NCBI GenBank assembly: GCA_038501625.1
Contig: JAZAYU010000010.1
Coordinates: 3,680,912-3,744,911, forward strand
DNA: 64,000 bases
Source: Corbicula japonica
Lineage: Eukaryota; Mollusca; Bivalvia; Venerida; Cyrenidae
Direction of reading: 5' to 3'
A program made the position numbers and the translations under genes. Positions 31,770 to 43,755 of this stretch are shown piece after piece. The notes under the pieces are model-generated. The model made no database searches and had not been told where the DNA came from. It saw only the letters and a program-made list of their open reading frames with translations. How positions within the stretch are numbered: position 1 is the first letter of the stretch; each line of letters opens with the position of its first letter.

Positions 31770-34378
31770 TTTCGCATATCCTGGACAATCTAGGTGTTAA
31801 TGAAGAAATCATCCAGAAAAGGAGAGACATTTTTCTGCAGGATGAAGCAAGCAGAGCCACGTGTAATTACTTATTGGCGAAATTCTGTGGGCAGATATGG
31901 AAACAAGACGTCAAGATTTATCATTTTGGAAGTCAAATTGAAGGTGCAACAACTAAGGGACTTGATTCTGACAAAGATTTGTTATATGACTCATCTCCAA
32001 TGATAAATATTGTGCGTCAGGCAGACGATTTTTGCGAAAATGGAATGAACTTGTTAATGAAAAGTAAAGAAAACACACCTCAAGGACACTGTTTTCTGCA
32101 GTTTCCTTATGCTTTTGCTCAGATACCACCACGGTGCTTTTACACAAAGAATGGTTCAGTGTTTTATCCGAACACTATTTGTTTTCAGACACCAATGCAA
32201 GACGCACAAGATACGAACACTATGACATTTAAACATGGACCTTCTAATTACAGTCAAAATAGAGATAAAGTGTACGCTCTTAAAATTTCACAATGGCCAG
32301 AAACTTACAAGACAATGCTAAATCGTTTACGAATAATGATTTGGCCGTCAGATGATCTTTTGAGCAAAATTGAAAATACTAACATATTTCTTATTCCTAT
32401 AGGTTATGCAGACAGCGAATTTTCCTTTCTTGAATGGAGAATATCGCCTTCCCTGGCTGAGAGGATGTCGATTTTTAGTTTTAATATAACCCAATTACGT
32501 TGTTTGACTCTTCTCAAACTCATAAAGAAAAACTTTTTTGAGCCTGAAGTTGGAGATTGTTTCACAAGTTACCATTGCAAGACAGTTATGTTCTACACCA
32601 TTGCTAAAACGCCTTGTTCGCTGTGGACAAATGACAATTTATTGCGCTGCCTTAGGTCATGCCTATTTACTCTACAACGTTTTCTTCGATGTAGGTTTTG
32701 CCCGCAGTTTTTCAATCCTTACTTAAATTTATTTGTTGGAAAAATGAATCCCCAAGCATACAGAATAATTCTTAATCTCGTGATGGAATTCATTAACAGC
32801 AATCTCAAAAGTCTTTTACTTATAAATTGCGACGGATTTGGAAAGCAATTACGCGACATTTTAAATACTGTGTATGACAACTCATTTGGTCTAAACCTCA
32901 GAAATGTGTCAACCAATGATCACATAGAAATAATAGTGAATATTATGAGAGACAGAGTTGAAGTATATCGCGAATATTCTTTGCTCATATTTCAAAATAT
33001 GAATTCGTTTACTCTACGGAAGATTTGTAAAATAACAGTACAAATAATGCAAGAACTTCTTAAAATTATTCAAATGGGCAACAGAATCGAACAACAAGCA
33101 ACAAAATCGTTAATACCATTTATATGCGCATGGTTAGCATCTTTTCTAGCATCATACAGGATCAAAAAGAAACAACCAATTACCGAAGACATTTTCAATA
33201 TTTATAGAATTGGTTTCAAAACAGATGCTGTATCTACCAGGCTTAAGCTGGCATCGGCTCTTGTTTGTGCACAGCAGTACGACGAAGCGGTTAGTGTTAT
33301 AGAAGAAGCGAGGATGTTATTCTCAAACGAATCACAAAAAATTTGCTTTATTTATTTGTCAAAGGTTCCGTTTGATAAAAAAAATTACCGATACGCCTCT
33401 GAATTGCTGGGAAAAGGTCAATGCATGATGACCTTTACACTTTGTGTAAGGTTCCTTAGACAAGAAATCTGGTGCTGTCCGCTAGGATTTAGATGGTCTG
33501 TGTTAGAAGCAACTTGTAGCAATAAAAAACAATTTTTAAAACTTCAAGACAGAGAGATTTGTCCCATGATGCCACCAGATCAACGACCAGATGATTTATT
33601 ACGAATAGGATCAGAGTTAGATGCACATGTTCTTTTGTGTTACCTTGAATTTCTGATATACCGCGAAATGAAAGAACCAGAACGGGATGAACACGCATTA
33701 CACAATTTGATTAGATTTACAAATGAACAACCATTGGAATGGGAAAAATATTTCTTTGATATTATTTCACGAAAAACGGACTTTATAGTAAACGAACATA
33801 ATAAATTAGTATATTCTTATCCTTTTAAAGAAACTGAAAATGTACACATAGCAGTAAATCCATGGACTAACGAAAAAATCAGGAAGTTATCATTCGGTGT
33901 AATAGGTCTATGTGTATCAAATGCCTTCCGGAAATTTAGCCGTGTGCAGCATATGGATTCTACCTTAATAATTGTTGCATATGCTCTTGAATCAATGGGA
34001 TATTCAAAGATGGCCTATGCTTTCTATTGGATGGCCTACTTAATAGAACCCTCCATCGCAGCCAGACGCCATTTGATGAGACTACAGTATTTTCGAAAAG
34101 ATTTTCAAATGGTGTTATTTCTGTGTTCGTTAAGAGAAAGCACAGCAGAGATGCATTTGTTACCTCACATCAGTTATTCGTTAATGTCAATAATTGAAGA
34201 ATGCCGATTAGCTCTACACGAAGAAGGAACAGATACCTGCTACCAGCAAACACCTCGACAGAAAGCTATTCGATTCTGCTGTTACTTGGCGACTTTAATC
34301 AGAAATTACAAAAAAGTTCCAAATGTTAGAAGTACAAAGAAACGCTCGCATTCTTGCCTGTTTTTATATGAAACTTAA
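31730..34378 (+). CDS. Mab-21 domain / cGAS-like receptor (cGLR) family protein
   Basis: Intact single-exon coding region of 882 residues. The nucleotidyltransferase core has the GS motif (residues 67-68, HFGSQIEG), then D81-K-D83 (SDKDLLYD) and a third acid at D179 (NRDKVYALKISQWP), matching the three metal-binding acids of cGAS-type enzymes. Mab-21 hallmarks follow: a WPS block near 205, ADSEFSFLEWRISPSLAER, and SYHCKTVMFY near 280. The long C-terminal part is helical in appearance, with a TPR-like stretch (RLKLASALVCAQQYDEAVS, about 503-522). Active family members make cyclic dinucleotides that activate STING after sensing nucleic acid in the cytosol; many Mab-21 paralogues are uncharacterised. 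No signal peptide or membrane segment is evident. The start is fixed by alignment with the second copy and the shared splice acceptor. Ligand and activity are unknown. Confidence 0.9.
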   Translation: MAVPGYYPPVSLIVSHILDNLGVNEEIIQKRRDIFLQDEASRATCNYLLAKFCGQIWKQDVKIYHFGSQIEGATTKGLDSDKDLLYDSSPMINIVRQADDFCENGMNLLMKSKENTPQGHCFLQFPYAFAQIPPRCFYTKNGSVFYPNTICFQTPMQDAQDTNTMTFKHGPSNYSQNRDKVYALKISQWPETYKTMLNRLRIMIWPSDDLLSKIENTNIFLIPIGYADSEFSFLEWRISPSLAERMSIFSFNITQLRCLTLLKLIKKNFFEPEVGDCFTSYHCKTVMFYTIAKTPCSLWTNDNLLRCLRSCLFTLQRFLRCRFCPQFFNPYLNLFVGKMNPQAYRIILNLVMEFINSNLKSLLLINCDGFGKQLRDILNTVYDNSFGLNLRNVSTNDHIEIIVNIMRDRVEVYREYSLLIFQNMNSFTLRKICKITVQIMQELLKIIQMGNRIEQQATKSLIPFICAWLASFLASYRIKKKQPITEDIFNIYRIGFKTDAVSTRLKLASALVCAQQYDEAVSVIEEARMLFSNESQKICFIYLSKVPFDKKNYRYASELLGKGQCMMTFTLCVRFLRQEIWCCPLGFRWSVLEATCSNKKQFLKLQDREICPMMPPDQRPDDLLRIGSELDAHVLLCYLEFLIYREMKEPERDEHALHNLIRFTNEQPLEWEKYFFDIISRKTDFIVNEHNKLVYSYPFKETENVHIAVNPWTNEKIRKLSFGVIGLCVSNAFRKFSRVQHMDSTLIIVAYALESMGYSKMAYAFYWMAYLIEPSIAARRHLMRLQYFRKDFQMVLFLCSLRESTAEMHLLPHISYSLMSIIEECRLALHEEGTDTCYQQTPRQKAIRFCCYLATLIRNYKKVPNVRSTKKRSHSCLFLYET

Positions 34379-34507
34379 ACAAGACTGTTCTCAAACAGAG
34401 AGATTAATCAAGAGAATCGCTTTACAAATAATCAAAAAGAATAACATGTTCAAACTATTGACTGTTTTATATATTATTTTAATAATATCGTTTTCTTATT
34501 AAGAGTT

Positions 34508-34517
34508 AATAAATAAA
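34508..34517 (+). terminator. Polyadenylation signal of the cGLR gene
   Basis: Two overlapping AATAAA hexamers about 130 bases after the TAA stop. Confidence 0.65.
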
Positions 34518-34564
34518 GAAGACTTAGTCATTACGTATTCCCTAGAAATAGGCGAGAAGAGAAC

Positions 34565-34650
34565 TGCTGAAGCACCGAAACACGAATATGAAAATTTTGC
34601 AGGCTCGGTTTGAATTTGTTCGCTTGCGTGAAAATGCATAGTAAATTATT
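34565..34650 (+). repeat. GCAGGCTCGGTTTGATTG repeat fragment
   Basis: CACCGAAACACGAATATGAA then TTTTGCAGGCTCGGTTTGAA. Short truncated copy immediately downstream of the cGLR gene. Confidence 0.7.
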
Positions 34651-35294
34651 GCATTTTATAATATGTAATTTCGAAGCGCAGATAATTGGAAATAAGGCGA
34701 AGAAAAGGCTTGCGAGATTGACAGAGTCAAATATGGGAAACTTGTGGGAATTTAGTCCGGATAAAGAAAACTACAAAAAAAATATAAGTTGTAGAGTAAC
34801 AAAAAAGTAAATTTTTGTATTATATGGTGTAACTGGAAGGAACTGGTTATTCTGCAGTCCAAAACGAAATTTAATGAGATTGACAGTGAAAACAAAAGAA
34901 AAGATTGGTATGCTAAATGCAGATATTTCTTCTTTAATAGTCTTTTATCTATTTGGTATTTTCCTACGTTTAGTTGTCCTTATTAGTTCTACATCTTTGC
35001 AATCGTTCAACAGACTTTGTATATCAAGTGTGTGAACTTTTGAATTCATTATTAAAATAACCAATGTATGCAACGTTGTGATAGTTTAAACCGGTATTAT
35101 AATTGTTTAATAATGTGTTAAAGTATTTGATTTTAATCAAACACATTACAATGGCGTCTGAACGAGCTCCACTTTTTATTGTTTTAATTGTTTTAATAAA
35201 ACTGCTTATTCATCTGCAACTATTGAATCGGGTGTCGAACTAATTTGCTGAATTTGTGGTTTGTAAAAACATACTTGATCTGACATACAAGTCA
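34651..35294. other. No gene recognised
   Basis: AT-rich. A 66-codon ORF at 34610-34810 overlaps the repeat fragment and is not supported. Confidence 0.55.
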
Positions 35295-35520
35295 AATATG
35301 CATATCAGGAATGTCCACATCCAGAAGTCACAGTCTCCCCTACACAGCCAACAAGTGGGGAGGAAAAAAGCGTATGGGTAATAAATTGATCACTTAAAAA
35401 AAAGACACTTCAAACATTTTAACGGGAAAGAGACCCAAAGGGTTATTGCTTTGGAACAGTCAGTGGCCAAACAATTTATCTCTGCGGGATTTAAACTAGG
35501 CTCTACCCCCCCCCCCCCCG
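35295..35520 (+). repeat. Dispersed SINE-body repeat with C14 tract
   Basis: TGCATATCAGGAATGTCCAC, CACAGCCAACAAGTGGGGAG, GCTTTGGAACAGTCAGTGGC and GATTTAAACTAGGCTC follow the order of the copies at 9440 and 52496. The single unit CTACACAGCCAA here is what has multiplied at 912-1503. The copy ends in a run of 14 C (35506-35519). Confidence 0.75.
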
Positions 35521-36099
35521 AACGTTTTGTTTTCTTCAATTTCCAATTATTAATCATAAGCCAGTCTACATCCGTCTCTGAACTTCATCGATAGAACAAA
35601 CATCTTTCTCAATGCAGTAGGATAGAAAATAGACTGGCTTTAATAACAATTCATTATGCATAAAATAGTTTTTAAAAACTTATTATTAGACTATTGACTA
35701 GCCTACGATGGCACCAAATCATTCCTAAACACGATGCTCAATAATACTAACCGGTATTATGTAACATAGGTTTTGATTTATCTGTGCATGGTAAGACGTA
35801 TAACTGCCACCACACTAAACTACAAACGCTGATGTAGGTTTGAATGACAAAGATTCAAGCCAGAAATCAAATCAGCATCGACGCAAAAAAAATCACCCAA
35901 CAAGAAAATTCCCTCAAACACCCTCATTGCTTTGTGAGTTGTTTTAAAACGCGACAAAAGTCGATTTTAAGAAATAGTACTGCATACAATGCTTCAAAGT
36001 TACTTTTCCAACTTTTTGTGTTGCAACGCCATGAACATATTCTGTTTGCGTTGGGTGACTAAATTATAATAATGCTTCCCGCAATACTGTTTATAAATC
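35521..36099. other. No gene recognised
   Basis: AT-rich spacer. The 72-codon ORF at 35844-36062 has no support. Confidence 0.55.
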
Positions 36100-36420
36100 C
36101 TCTCTGTCGATCTGCAAGACTGTATATTATAGAAATGATTTTGCCTCCACCTGGGAGAGAACGTAACGATGTAATCAATTGAGCTAGCCGGGACAACTCC
36201 AACAAAGGTTGATCGGATAGCCCTGATATATGTTATCATCATCGCACAACATCGGTAACGGGTTATTTTACTGATAGCAGTACTGACTATATGTATGGGG
36301 AGACTTTTTACGGCCGCCACACTGAACAAATAGCGCTACTGTGAATTTCAAATGATATTGCCCCTACCTGAGATTGAACCCGAACCGTCACAGCGACAGC
36401 GCCATTCGAATATTGCAGAA
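36100..36420 (-). repeat. Single-copy member of the 254-bp SINE family
   Basis: Shares AATTGAGCTAGCCGGGACAA, GTTGATCGGATAGCCCTGAT, GACTTTTTACGGCCGCCACA and AATAGCGCTACTGTGAATTT with the tandem array at 49037-50010. About 1.2 units are present, so the family also occurs as a near-monomer. Confidence 0.75.
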
Positions 36421-36525
36421 TTCTTTAATTTTTCGCTGTTCAATAACGTTAAACAGTGCAACCTGAACCCTTTAAAAACAAAACATTGTTTTATACTTTA
36501 TTCACTGATAGATTTACATTAGATT

Positions 36526-36695
36526 CTAATATGGGATTTTCCTTCTACTACACTGCTCTGAAGGTTGCAATGTATCCTTTATCAACCCAGATATCGTTGT
36601 TCGTATATCCCTAAGAATCGCTCTTTTAACATCTGGAATAGACAATAGATTGTAAATGCTTGCAAAAGAAGGTTTTACGATAATTTCAACTACCG
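36526..36695 (-). pseudogene. Coding-like relic, unknown gene (copy 1)
   Basis: On the minus strand an open frame reads VEIIVKPSFASIYNLLSIPD and then VKRAILRDIRTTISGLIKD before TAG at 36526-36528. A relative at 59869-60010 keeps SIPDVKRA, DI-TTI and GLIKD. Differences between the two are often at third codon positions (GTT/GTA, AAA/AAG, AGA/AGG), as expected for once-coding DNA. No family was recognised. The BEL/Pao element is inserted at its edge. Confidence 0.45.
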
Positions 36696-36697
36696 AC

Positions 36698-37302
36698 TGT
36701 TCTGGGACTCGGATAACAAACTAGGCACAACCACGAGAGATGCGCTGATACATCATTTATTCATAGCGATTCTCTGTAATTAAAAATACAACATTCATAC
36801 AAAACAACATTCATCTAAGATAATCCGAAATACAAACACATACATTCTTATATAAACAACATCAAACTCATTCACTTATTAAATCATTACACAAAAGCTC
36901 ATATAATAATCAAAACATACAATTTACATGTCAGAAATATTTATATTAAAGCATTCAAATTAATCTCCTAATTTTATCGTAAATACTAACTTAATAATTA
37001 TTAATAATAGATAAATAAATCATTTGTTTACCGAATTTGGTCTATTTTCTTCAAGTCTCAGATTTTTCTGTATTCTCTTAAACCTTTTGGGCGGAAACGG
37101 AAGTACAAAACATCATTAAAGTTGACGTCTGCTTAACGTCACGTGGGTATTGACGCCAAACAGACGTCAAAAATTGGCGTAAATTTTACACTGAATTAAT
37201 TTTCATAAATAGACTAAATATACAAAATATATTAAATTTAGAACCATTAAATTTATACGTCTAATCAATATATATTTAGAAACACTTAATACGTTTCTTA
37301 CA
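36698..37302 (-). repeat. 3' LTR of the BEL/Pao element
   Basis: 605 bp. In element orientation it begins TGTAAGAAACG and ends CCCAGAACA (TG...CA). It differs from the other LTR by five extra bases near 37250. Confidence 0.93.
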
Positions 37303-37671
37303 CTCCCCACCATGAAATTATACAAATTTCATAATATATTTACATCGTTTTTTAATCATGCATTCTATGTTTCAGTTACACTCAAATTATTAAGTCACAT
37401 TAAATTCTAAGTTGTACTCCTATAAAATTAAAATTAAGTTCAAGTACTAGTAATATTTCTAACATAAACAATGTTCAGTGAAGTTCAAAGAGTACTTTTC
37501 TAAACGAAACCAAGTAGGTTCAATACAAATTATTTATAATTCTTACAGTTTTCCTATACATAATAATTTTAAAAAAACACTTACTAGAACAATTTCACAG
37601 TTATCACAATTTCAATTTAAACAATGGACATGAACGATTTTAAATTCATTTGTTTTTTGTTGTGTTTTTTT

Positions 37672-39042
37672 TTAAAACATCCCAAAAAAATTAAAGTTAA
37701 ACTGAACTTTCATCTGTCTCCACCACCGTTTTTCGTAAATATCTTGCTTTTTGAAGGTACCAACAGGTAAACACTGGTTAGATTTCATCAGCAATAGCAT
37801 ATTCGGCGTTAATGCCGGTGGATCTCTGGGATCACTACTTACAGGTGTCAAAGGTCTATCATTCAGAATTTTCTCAGCTTCAGCCATCAATGTTAGTAAC
37901 TTCTCGTCGTTAAGTATTTGTTCTCTGACGAGAGATTTCAATATAACTCTGGCTGAACGAATCAAACGTTCCCATGCTCCTCCCATATGACTTGCATTTG
38001 GAGGATTGAAATGCCATTCAATGTCAATCTGGGTAAAGTATCTATTGAGTTTGGACTGGTTCCATAGCTGCGGCGATGTTCTTAGTTCAGTTTCACCTCG
38101 AACGAGATTGGTTGCGTTGTCACTGAACACTTTCTGCGGGCGTCCACGTCGACTTTGAAAGCGTTGAAATGCAGATATGAAAGAATCAGTGGACAGACTG
38201 TGGGTAATTTCAAAATGAACCGCGCGTGACGTCAAACACGTAAAAATGCAGCCATAACGCTTTTCTCGTGCACGAGATGTTTTCACGTTGAACGGTCCAA
38301 AATAATCAATTCCAATATTTGAAAATGGCGGCATATCCGGTGTCAACTGCTCATCAAGCAATGGCGCCATCTGTTGAGTCATTAATGGGGTGTGTTGTCG
38401 TCTGCATACGATACAACTTCTCACGATATGCTTTACTGCGCTTGGTCCGTGCAGAATCCAGTATTTCTCACGTGAAAGTGAAAGTACATTCTCTTTTCCG
38501 ACATGACCATTATGCTCGTGAATATGTCTTATGATAAGTTTTGTCTCATGGTGTTTGCTAGGCAATACGATTGGATATTTGTTTGGATGTTCGGATTGTA
38601 ATCGGCCTTGTACTCTGATCAAGTCATTGTGTATGACAGGGTTTAAAGAGGCTAAACAGCTGTCTTTCCTTACAGGCTCCATATTCTGTAGACGTTTTTT
38701 CTCGTTAACAAACGACATACGTTGTATCAATGCTAGCACGCTGTGTTCCGCCATGTTGATTTCATCTAGGCTTAAGTCACCTTTACTCAGTTTCAAAGTA
38801 TGGTTCATATATTTACGCCTGCAGTATGTCTTGTATCTAAGTAACCATGCAACAGCTCTTCTCAGCTTAGTCCAACTGGAGTATCTGTTAATAAAATGTT
38901 GAAGGGATTCCATTTCTGAAACAGTTGTGTTGACAGCAACTTCTTTCTTCACCTCATTGTCATCTTCGTCTGATTGAAATTGTATTTGCTGGCTTGGCCA
39001 GTGGCTCTCATCTTTCTGAAGTGTTCTGGTCCATGCATCCAA
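37672..39042 (-). pseudogene. BEL/Pao pol, integrase region
   Basis: Frame of 456 codons continuing pol after the frame change. It contains the H2C2 zinc-binding domain (HIHEHNGHVGKENV then CIVCRR) and the DDE core: GIDYFGPF, VFSDNATNLV and a glutamate in GGAWERLIRSAR. All three catalytic acids are present. Integrase joins element DNA to the host chromosome in the nucleus. The C-terminus ends early, in a basic-aromatic stretch (KVQFNFNFFGMF), so the usual tail may be shortened. It has no start of its own and can be made only as part of a polyprotein. Confidence 0.85.
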
Positions 39043-42000
39043 AATTCCATTGTCTCTAAGTCATTGACGTGCATTCCTCTAGAAGCGACATCTGCCTGAT
39101 TAGAAGAAGTATCTACATATCGCCATTGGTCCTGCGAGGTCAAATCATGAATTTCACTAACCCTGTTTCCTACGAAGGTTTTGAATCTACGAGATTCGTT
39201 TTTAATGTATCCGAGAACAATCATAGAGTCGGTCCAGAATGTCACTTTGTCGATGTTTATTTCTAGCTCGTCTGCTACTAGTGCATACAGCCGGGAAGCA
39301 ACAACCGCTCCTGAAAGTTCAAGCCTCGGTATAGAAGTCTGCTTTAGTGGTGCTAATCGCGATTTTCCAGTCACAAGGGAGCACAAAATCACGTTTTTGT
39401 CATCTTGTAATCTTAAATACACGCATGCGCCATAGCCAAGTTGAGAACCGTTATAGAATACATGTAGCTGGGCGCCTTTTAAGCTTCCAAAATTCTGTGG
39501 TTTAAAACATCTCCTCACAGAGACCTCCTCTAAATATGGAAGTGTATCTAACCAATTTCTCCATTCAATTTCGTATTTTTCAGGAATAGGATCGTCCCAA
39601 GAAAGTTTCTGTCTACATAGATTTTGTATTATAGCCTTGTCACGTAGTGTTACTGGTGCCACAAGTCCAAGGGGGTCAAATATAGAACTGACGACGGAAA
39701 GGATGCCGCGTCTTGTAATGGGTTTTTCACTTACTTTGACCTTAAATCTGAGTTCATCTTTTTCCACGTCCCACTGAACGCCGAGGGCACGATCTACTGG
39801 TAAGCTGTAGCTCTTATTGAGATTCATTATAGATGGCGCTCGTTCGGACTCTGGAATGGATTCTACGACATCTCTTTTGTTACTAAGCCATTTAGTCAAA
39901 CGAAATCCTCCTCTCCGTAGCAATGACTGTAGGTCTGACGCAAGCTCGATTGCTTTCTCATCTGAAGAGACTGATTTCAAGCAATCATCAACGTAAAAGT
40001 TTTTATTTATTGTGTTGAGTACATCCGGTTTATACAGGTGTGCATTATCTGATGCTGTTCGTCTCAATGCATATGTTGTGCAACTTGGGGATGAGGTCGC
40101 GCCGAATAAGTGTACCAGCATTTGATAGCATTTAGGTTGTTGAGTTATGTCCCCTTCAGGCCACCATAAAAACCGCAGTGCTTCACAATCTTCATCTTCG
40201 ACACGAACTTGGTGAAACATAGCCTCGATGTCGGCCGCTGTAGCAACGGGTTCTTGTCGAAATCTGATTAAAACTCCGACCAGGCTGTTCATGAAGTCGG
40301 GTCCTTGTAGAAGCTGACTATTCAGAGAAATCCCTTTGTACTTTGCCGCGCAGTCGAATACGACTCTTACTTTCCCGGGTTTATTTGAATTGATCACAGG
40401 GTGGTGGGGTAAGTACCACACGCAATTACTGTCAGACTCAATGTTTGCAACTTCCCTCGCATGTCCTTTCTGGATATAGTCAGTTATTGATGTACAATAC
40501 ATTTTATGTAGCTCGGGATCACGTGCCAACTTCTTCTTCAAATTATCAAGACGCGCATGCGCAAGAATCAAGTTATTTGGCATTATTGCTTTGTCGTCAC
40601 GCCACGGTAATCTCAATTTGTAATGCCCATTTTCATATTTTAATGAAGAGTCCATAGCTTTTAAGGCTTTCTTGTCTTCTAAAGACATCGAATTTCTGTC
40701 TACTTTCACTTTGTCATCGAAGTCAGTAGTCCACACTTTCTCTAGTTGTTGTTGCAACAACATGTCAGCTGATTGCTGAAAATTTACATTAGCTGTTTTC
40801 TGTGTTGTAGTGTCTGTAACAGGTCCGCGCACCGCCCAGCCTAGCTGAGTTCTAATAGCGTATGGTTGATCATGGCGGCCTGAACGCACTTCTAAGGGTA
40901 TATGTGCTTGCGGTGCGTCTGTTCCTATAAGGAGCATCACAGAGCTAGAGTCTATTTCGGGAATGTCTATCTTGGATAAGTATGATATATTTCTGAAGTC
41001 GGCATTTCTAGCCGCAGATCTAGTAGATACCGGAAGAGATTTCACTGACCAAACTTTTCTTAACGTAACGTCGTTTCCGCCTGACGCCGGTTGCACGTGC
41101 AAATCTACTTCCTGTCCTTGGACGGTAATTCCGGACGAGCTTGCCGTAGACATCTGGAACGTCACAGGTTTACTGGGAAGGTTGAGTGTTTTCAATAATC
41201 TTTCATCGCACAATGTTTTATCAGCTCCCTCGTCGAGCAGAGCATAAGTCTTACAAAACGTTCCACTGCCACCTCTCACGAGCACGGGTATTATGCCTAA
41301 ACAGTTTTTAACATATGATCCGCCAGTAGTTGCGCAATTTATAATTGATTGTTGCGCTGTGTGATCAGATTTGCTAGTATCTACCCATCTATGTAAAAGA
41401 AAGTGGTGTTTAGATTTGCATTCAGTTACATTGCACCCAGCTTGTTTTCTACAAATGTTAGAAAAATGATTGCCCTTTAAACAATTAAAACATAGTTTGT
41501 TCTTTTTTACAAACTGTTCCCTGTCATTTAAATTCATGGCTGTAAACTTTGTACATGAAGCCAGATCTACACAACTACCTGAGCAACAATAACATTTGCG
41601 TGGGGGCTTATACATGGGAGTGCTAACTGCACTGTTTGTAGCAAAACTTGTAACACTATTTTTACGAGTTGCAGAATTTGGTTTTGACTTAAAGGTTCTA
41701 CCTTCAGCAGACTTACCACAACCTTTCTCATTTGCAAGATCAAGGCCATAGAGTAAAGTTGCGACATGGGCCTTTTCCTCTACGAATGCCACCAGATCTG
41801 AAAAGACTGGTTCCCTACCTGATTCGGTAATTGAGTATGCAATATCTACCCACCTGCTACGGACGTGCATAGGTAAACGTCTTACAATGCGACGTAAATT
41901 GTCTGTGTTATTTATGTCCGAGTTAAAACCTAACTGGGACAAAGTAATTTCACATTTTCTCATTTCTAGAGCTAAATCGGACAGACCATCGGTATCGGAC

Positions 42001-42566
42001 GCCTTAATAGAATGCCCATTAACAAGTTTTTCTACATAACTTCTAGCAATGTTATAAGGCCTATCGTATCTTGAATACAAAATGTCTCTTGCCCGCTTAT
42101 AACCTTCACTAGGACTTAACAGTAAACAGTCTTCTCTAGCACGCTTTGCTTCTCCGTCACAGTACTGTATCAAGTAACTAAGTCGTAATCTGTCGTCACG
42201 AACTCTGCATTCAATGTTTGTTTCAAAGTTATTCACAAATTTGGAGTACTCAAATGTTGAATCGCTGAATCTCAGGAGCTCCGGCTTTGGTAAGTTGAAC
42301 CCTTCTTGTAACGTATTTGCTAGAAACTGAAAGGCTGATTCTATGCTGGTGTCGTCTGTATTTCTCGAAACGCTCTGCTGTTTCTCAGATGAATGCGCGT
42401 TTTGGTTCACTGATGCATTAGTGCGCTGTTTCATTATGCGTACTTCTCGCGCTATTATCAGACCGTTCATGACCGGAAGTGACGGTCGTCTGCTTAACAT
42501 ATGACGAATCTTGCACGTGCTCACCAGTTTCTTCCTCCAATGCCTCTTGCCACACCGACTCTTCAA
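38949..42566 (-). pseudogene. BEL/Pao gag (C-part)-protease-RT-RNase H
   Basis: Open stretch of about 1,200 codons with no proper start (the first codon is TTG). Order: a DUF1759-type gag domain (RFSDSTFEYSKFVNNFE); cysteine-rich knuckles, one of CCHC type (CFNCLKGNHFSNIC); a retropepsin-like site reading LLDEGADKTL in place of the usual D-T/S-G; reverse transcriptase with VVFDCAAKYKG and catalytic YVDD (39984-39995); RNase H. In RNase H the expected first aspartate reads asparagine (HVFYNGSQ, codon at 39460-39462), while FWTDS and NQADVASRG look normal. That change would be expected to damage RNase H. The stretch is joined to the gag start by a stop and a frame change, and to integrase by another. 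Confidence 0.88.
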
Positions 42567-42717
42567 GTCGCGCTTGTTCTAATTCACACTGATATTCCAG
42601 TTCTCGCTCTTGAATTTCAATTTCTCTGCGCGCACTTTCAAGTTCATGGTTTTTCTTGAGAGAATTTAGTTTCTGTTCTGCAATCAGACGTTTAGCTTTG
42701 GAACTCGCTAAATTCGC

Positions 42718-43074
42718 CTAACAGGTTGATGACGCGTTACTGCAAATTTCATCATCAACAATTGATTTGCTGGGAGATTTCCATTGTTCGAATCTTTCCT
42801 GGAACTCTTTGAAATTATTAAGGCAACGCTCGTATGTTTGTTCCAAGTTTTCATGATCTATGGGCTCTTCACACAAGTCAAGACACTCTAGGTGTACGTT
42901 CTTATAAACGTTAAATCTTTCACACAATTTCGCGTACAAGCTCTCTACTAGTTCATCATTTTCATGAGAAATCATGTATTGTTCTATATCCTTGTATAGT
43001 TTCGTCAGTTGCGCACCATGCGCCGACCTCGATCGCTTAAGCCCTTGAAAAGTTTTATTTTCTGTTTCTGCCAT
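42718..43074 (-). pseudogene. BEL/Pao gag N-terminal segment, stopped
   Basis: Begins MAETENKTFQGLKRSRSAHG, 81 bp after the 5' LTR, and has the acidic, helical look of BEL/Pao gag N-termini. It stops at TAG after 118 residues. The same frame then continues open with a charged coiled-coil-like stretch (KKNHELESARREIEIQERE) to 42417, so the TAG is a single premature stop rather than the natural end. Confidence 0.8.
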
Positions 43075-43155
43075 ACCTTTATGTAAAGAAATTCGTCACT
43101 GCTTCTTCAGTGGATCTTCATCGACGGCTGTATTCGATAGAACTCATTCGAGAAT

Positions 43156-43755
43156 TGTTCTGGGACTCGGATAACAAACTAGGCACAACCACGAGAGATG
43201 CGCTGATACATCATTTATTCATAGCGATTCTCTGTAATTAAAAATACAACATTCATACAAAACAACATTCATCTAAGATAATCCGAAATACAAACACATA
43301 CATTCTTATATAAACAACATCAAACTCATTCACTTATTAAATCATTACACAAAAGCTCATATAATAATCAAAACATACAATTTACATGTCAGAAATATTT
43401 ATATTAAAGCATTCAAATTAATCTCCTAATTTTATCGTAAATACTAACTTAATAATTATTAATAATAGATAAATAAATCATTTGTTTACCGAATTTGGTC
43501 TATTTTCTTCAAGTCTCAGATTTTTCTGTATTCTCTTAAACCTTTTGGGCGGAAACGGAAGTACAAAACATCATTAAAGTTGACGTCTGCTTAACGTCAC
43601 GTGGGTATTGACGCCAAACAGACGTCAAAAATTGGCGTAAATTTTACACTGAATTAATTTTCATAAATAGACTAAATATACAAAATATATTAAATTTAGA
43701 ACCATTTATACGTCTAATCAATATATATTTAGAAACACTTAATACGTTTCTTACA
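43156..43755 (-). repeat. 5' LTR of the BEL/Pao element
   Basis: 600 bp, TG...CA in element orientation, near-identical to the LTR at 36698-37302. It would carry the element's promoter; no TATA box was assigned. Confidence 0.93.

Larger units (their letters stand above)
36698..43755 (-). mobile_element. BEL/Pao LTR retrotransposon, full length
   Basis: Minus-strand element of 7,058 bp bounded by LTRs of 605 and 600 bp and flanked by the 5-bp duplication CCGAC (36693-36697 and 43756-43760), a usual size for BEL/Pao. Order in the element's own direction: LTR, gag, aspartic protease, reverse transcriptase, RNase H, integrase, polypurine tract (GGTGGGGAG, complement of 37303-37311), LTR. The LTRs look identical except for a 5-base indel, so insertion was recent. 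The frame is broken at three places: an in-frame TAG at 42718-42720, a frame change between about 42580 and 42417, and another near 39005. No primer-binding site starting TGG is obvious after the 5' LTR. Confidence 0.93.
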
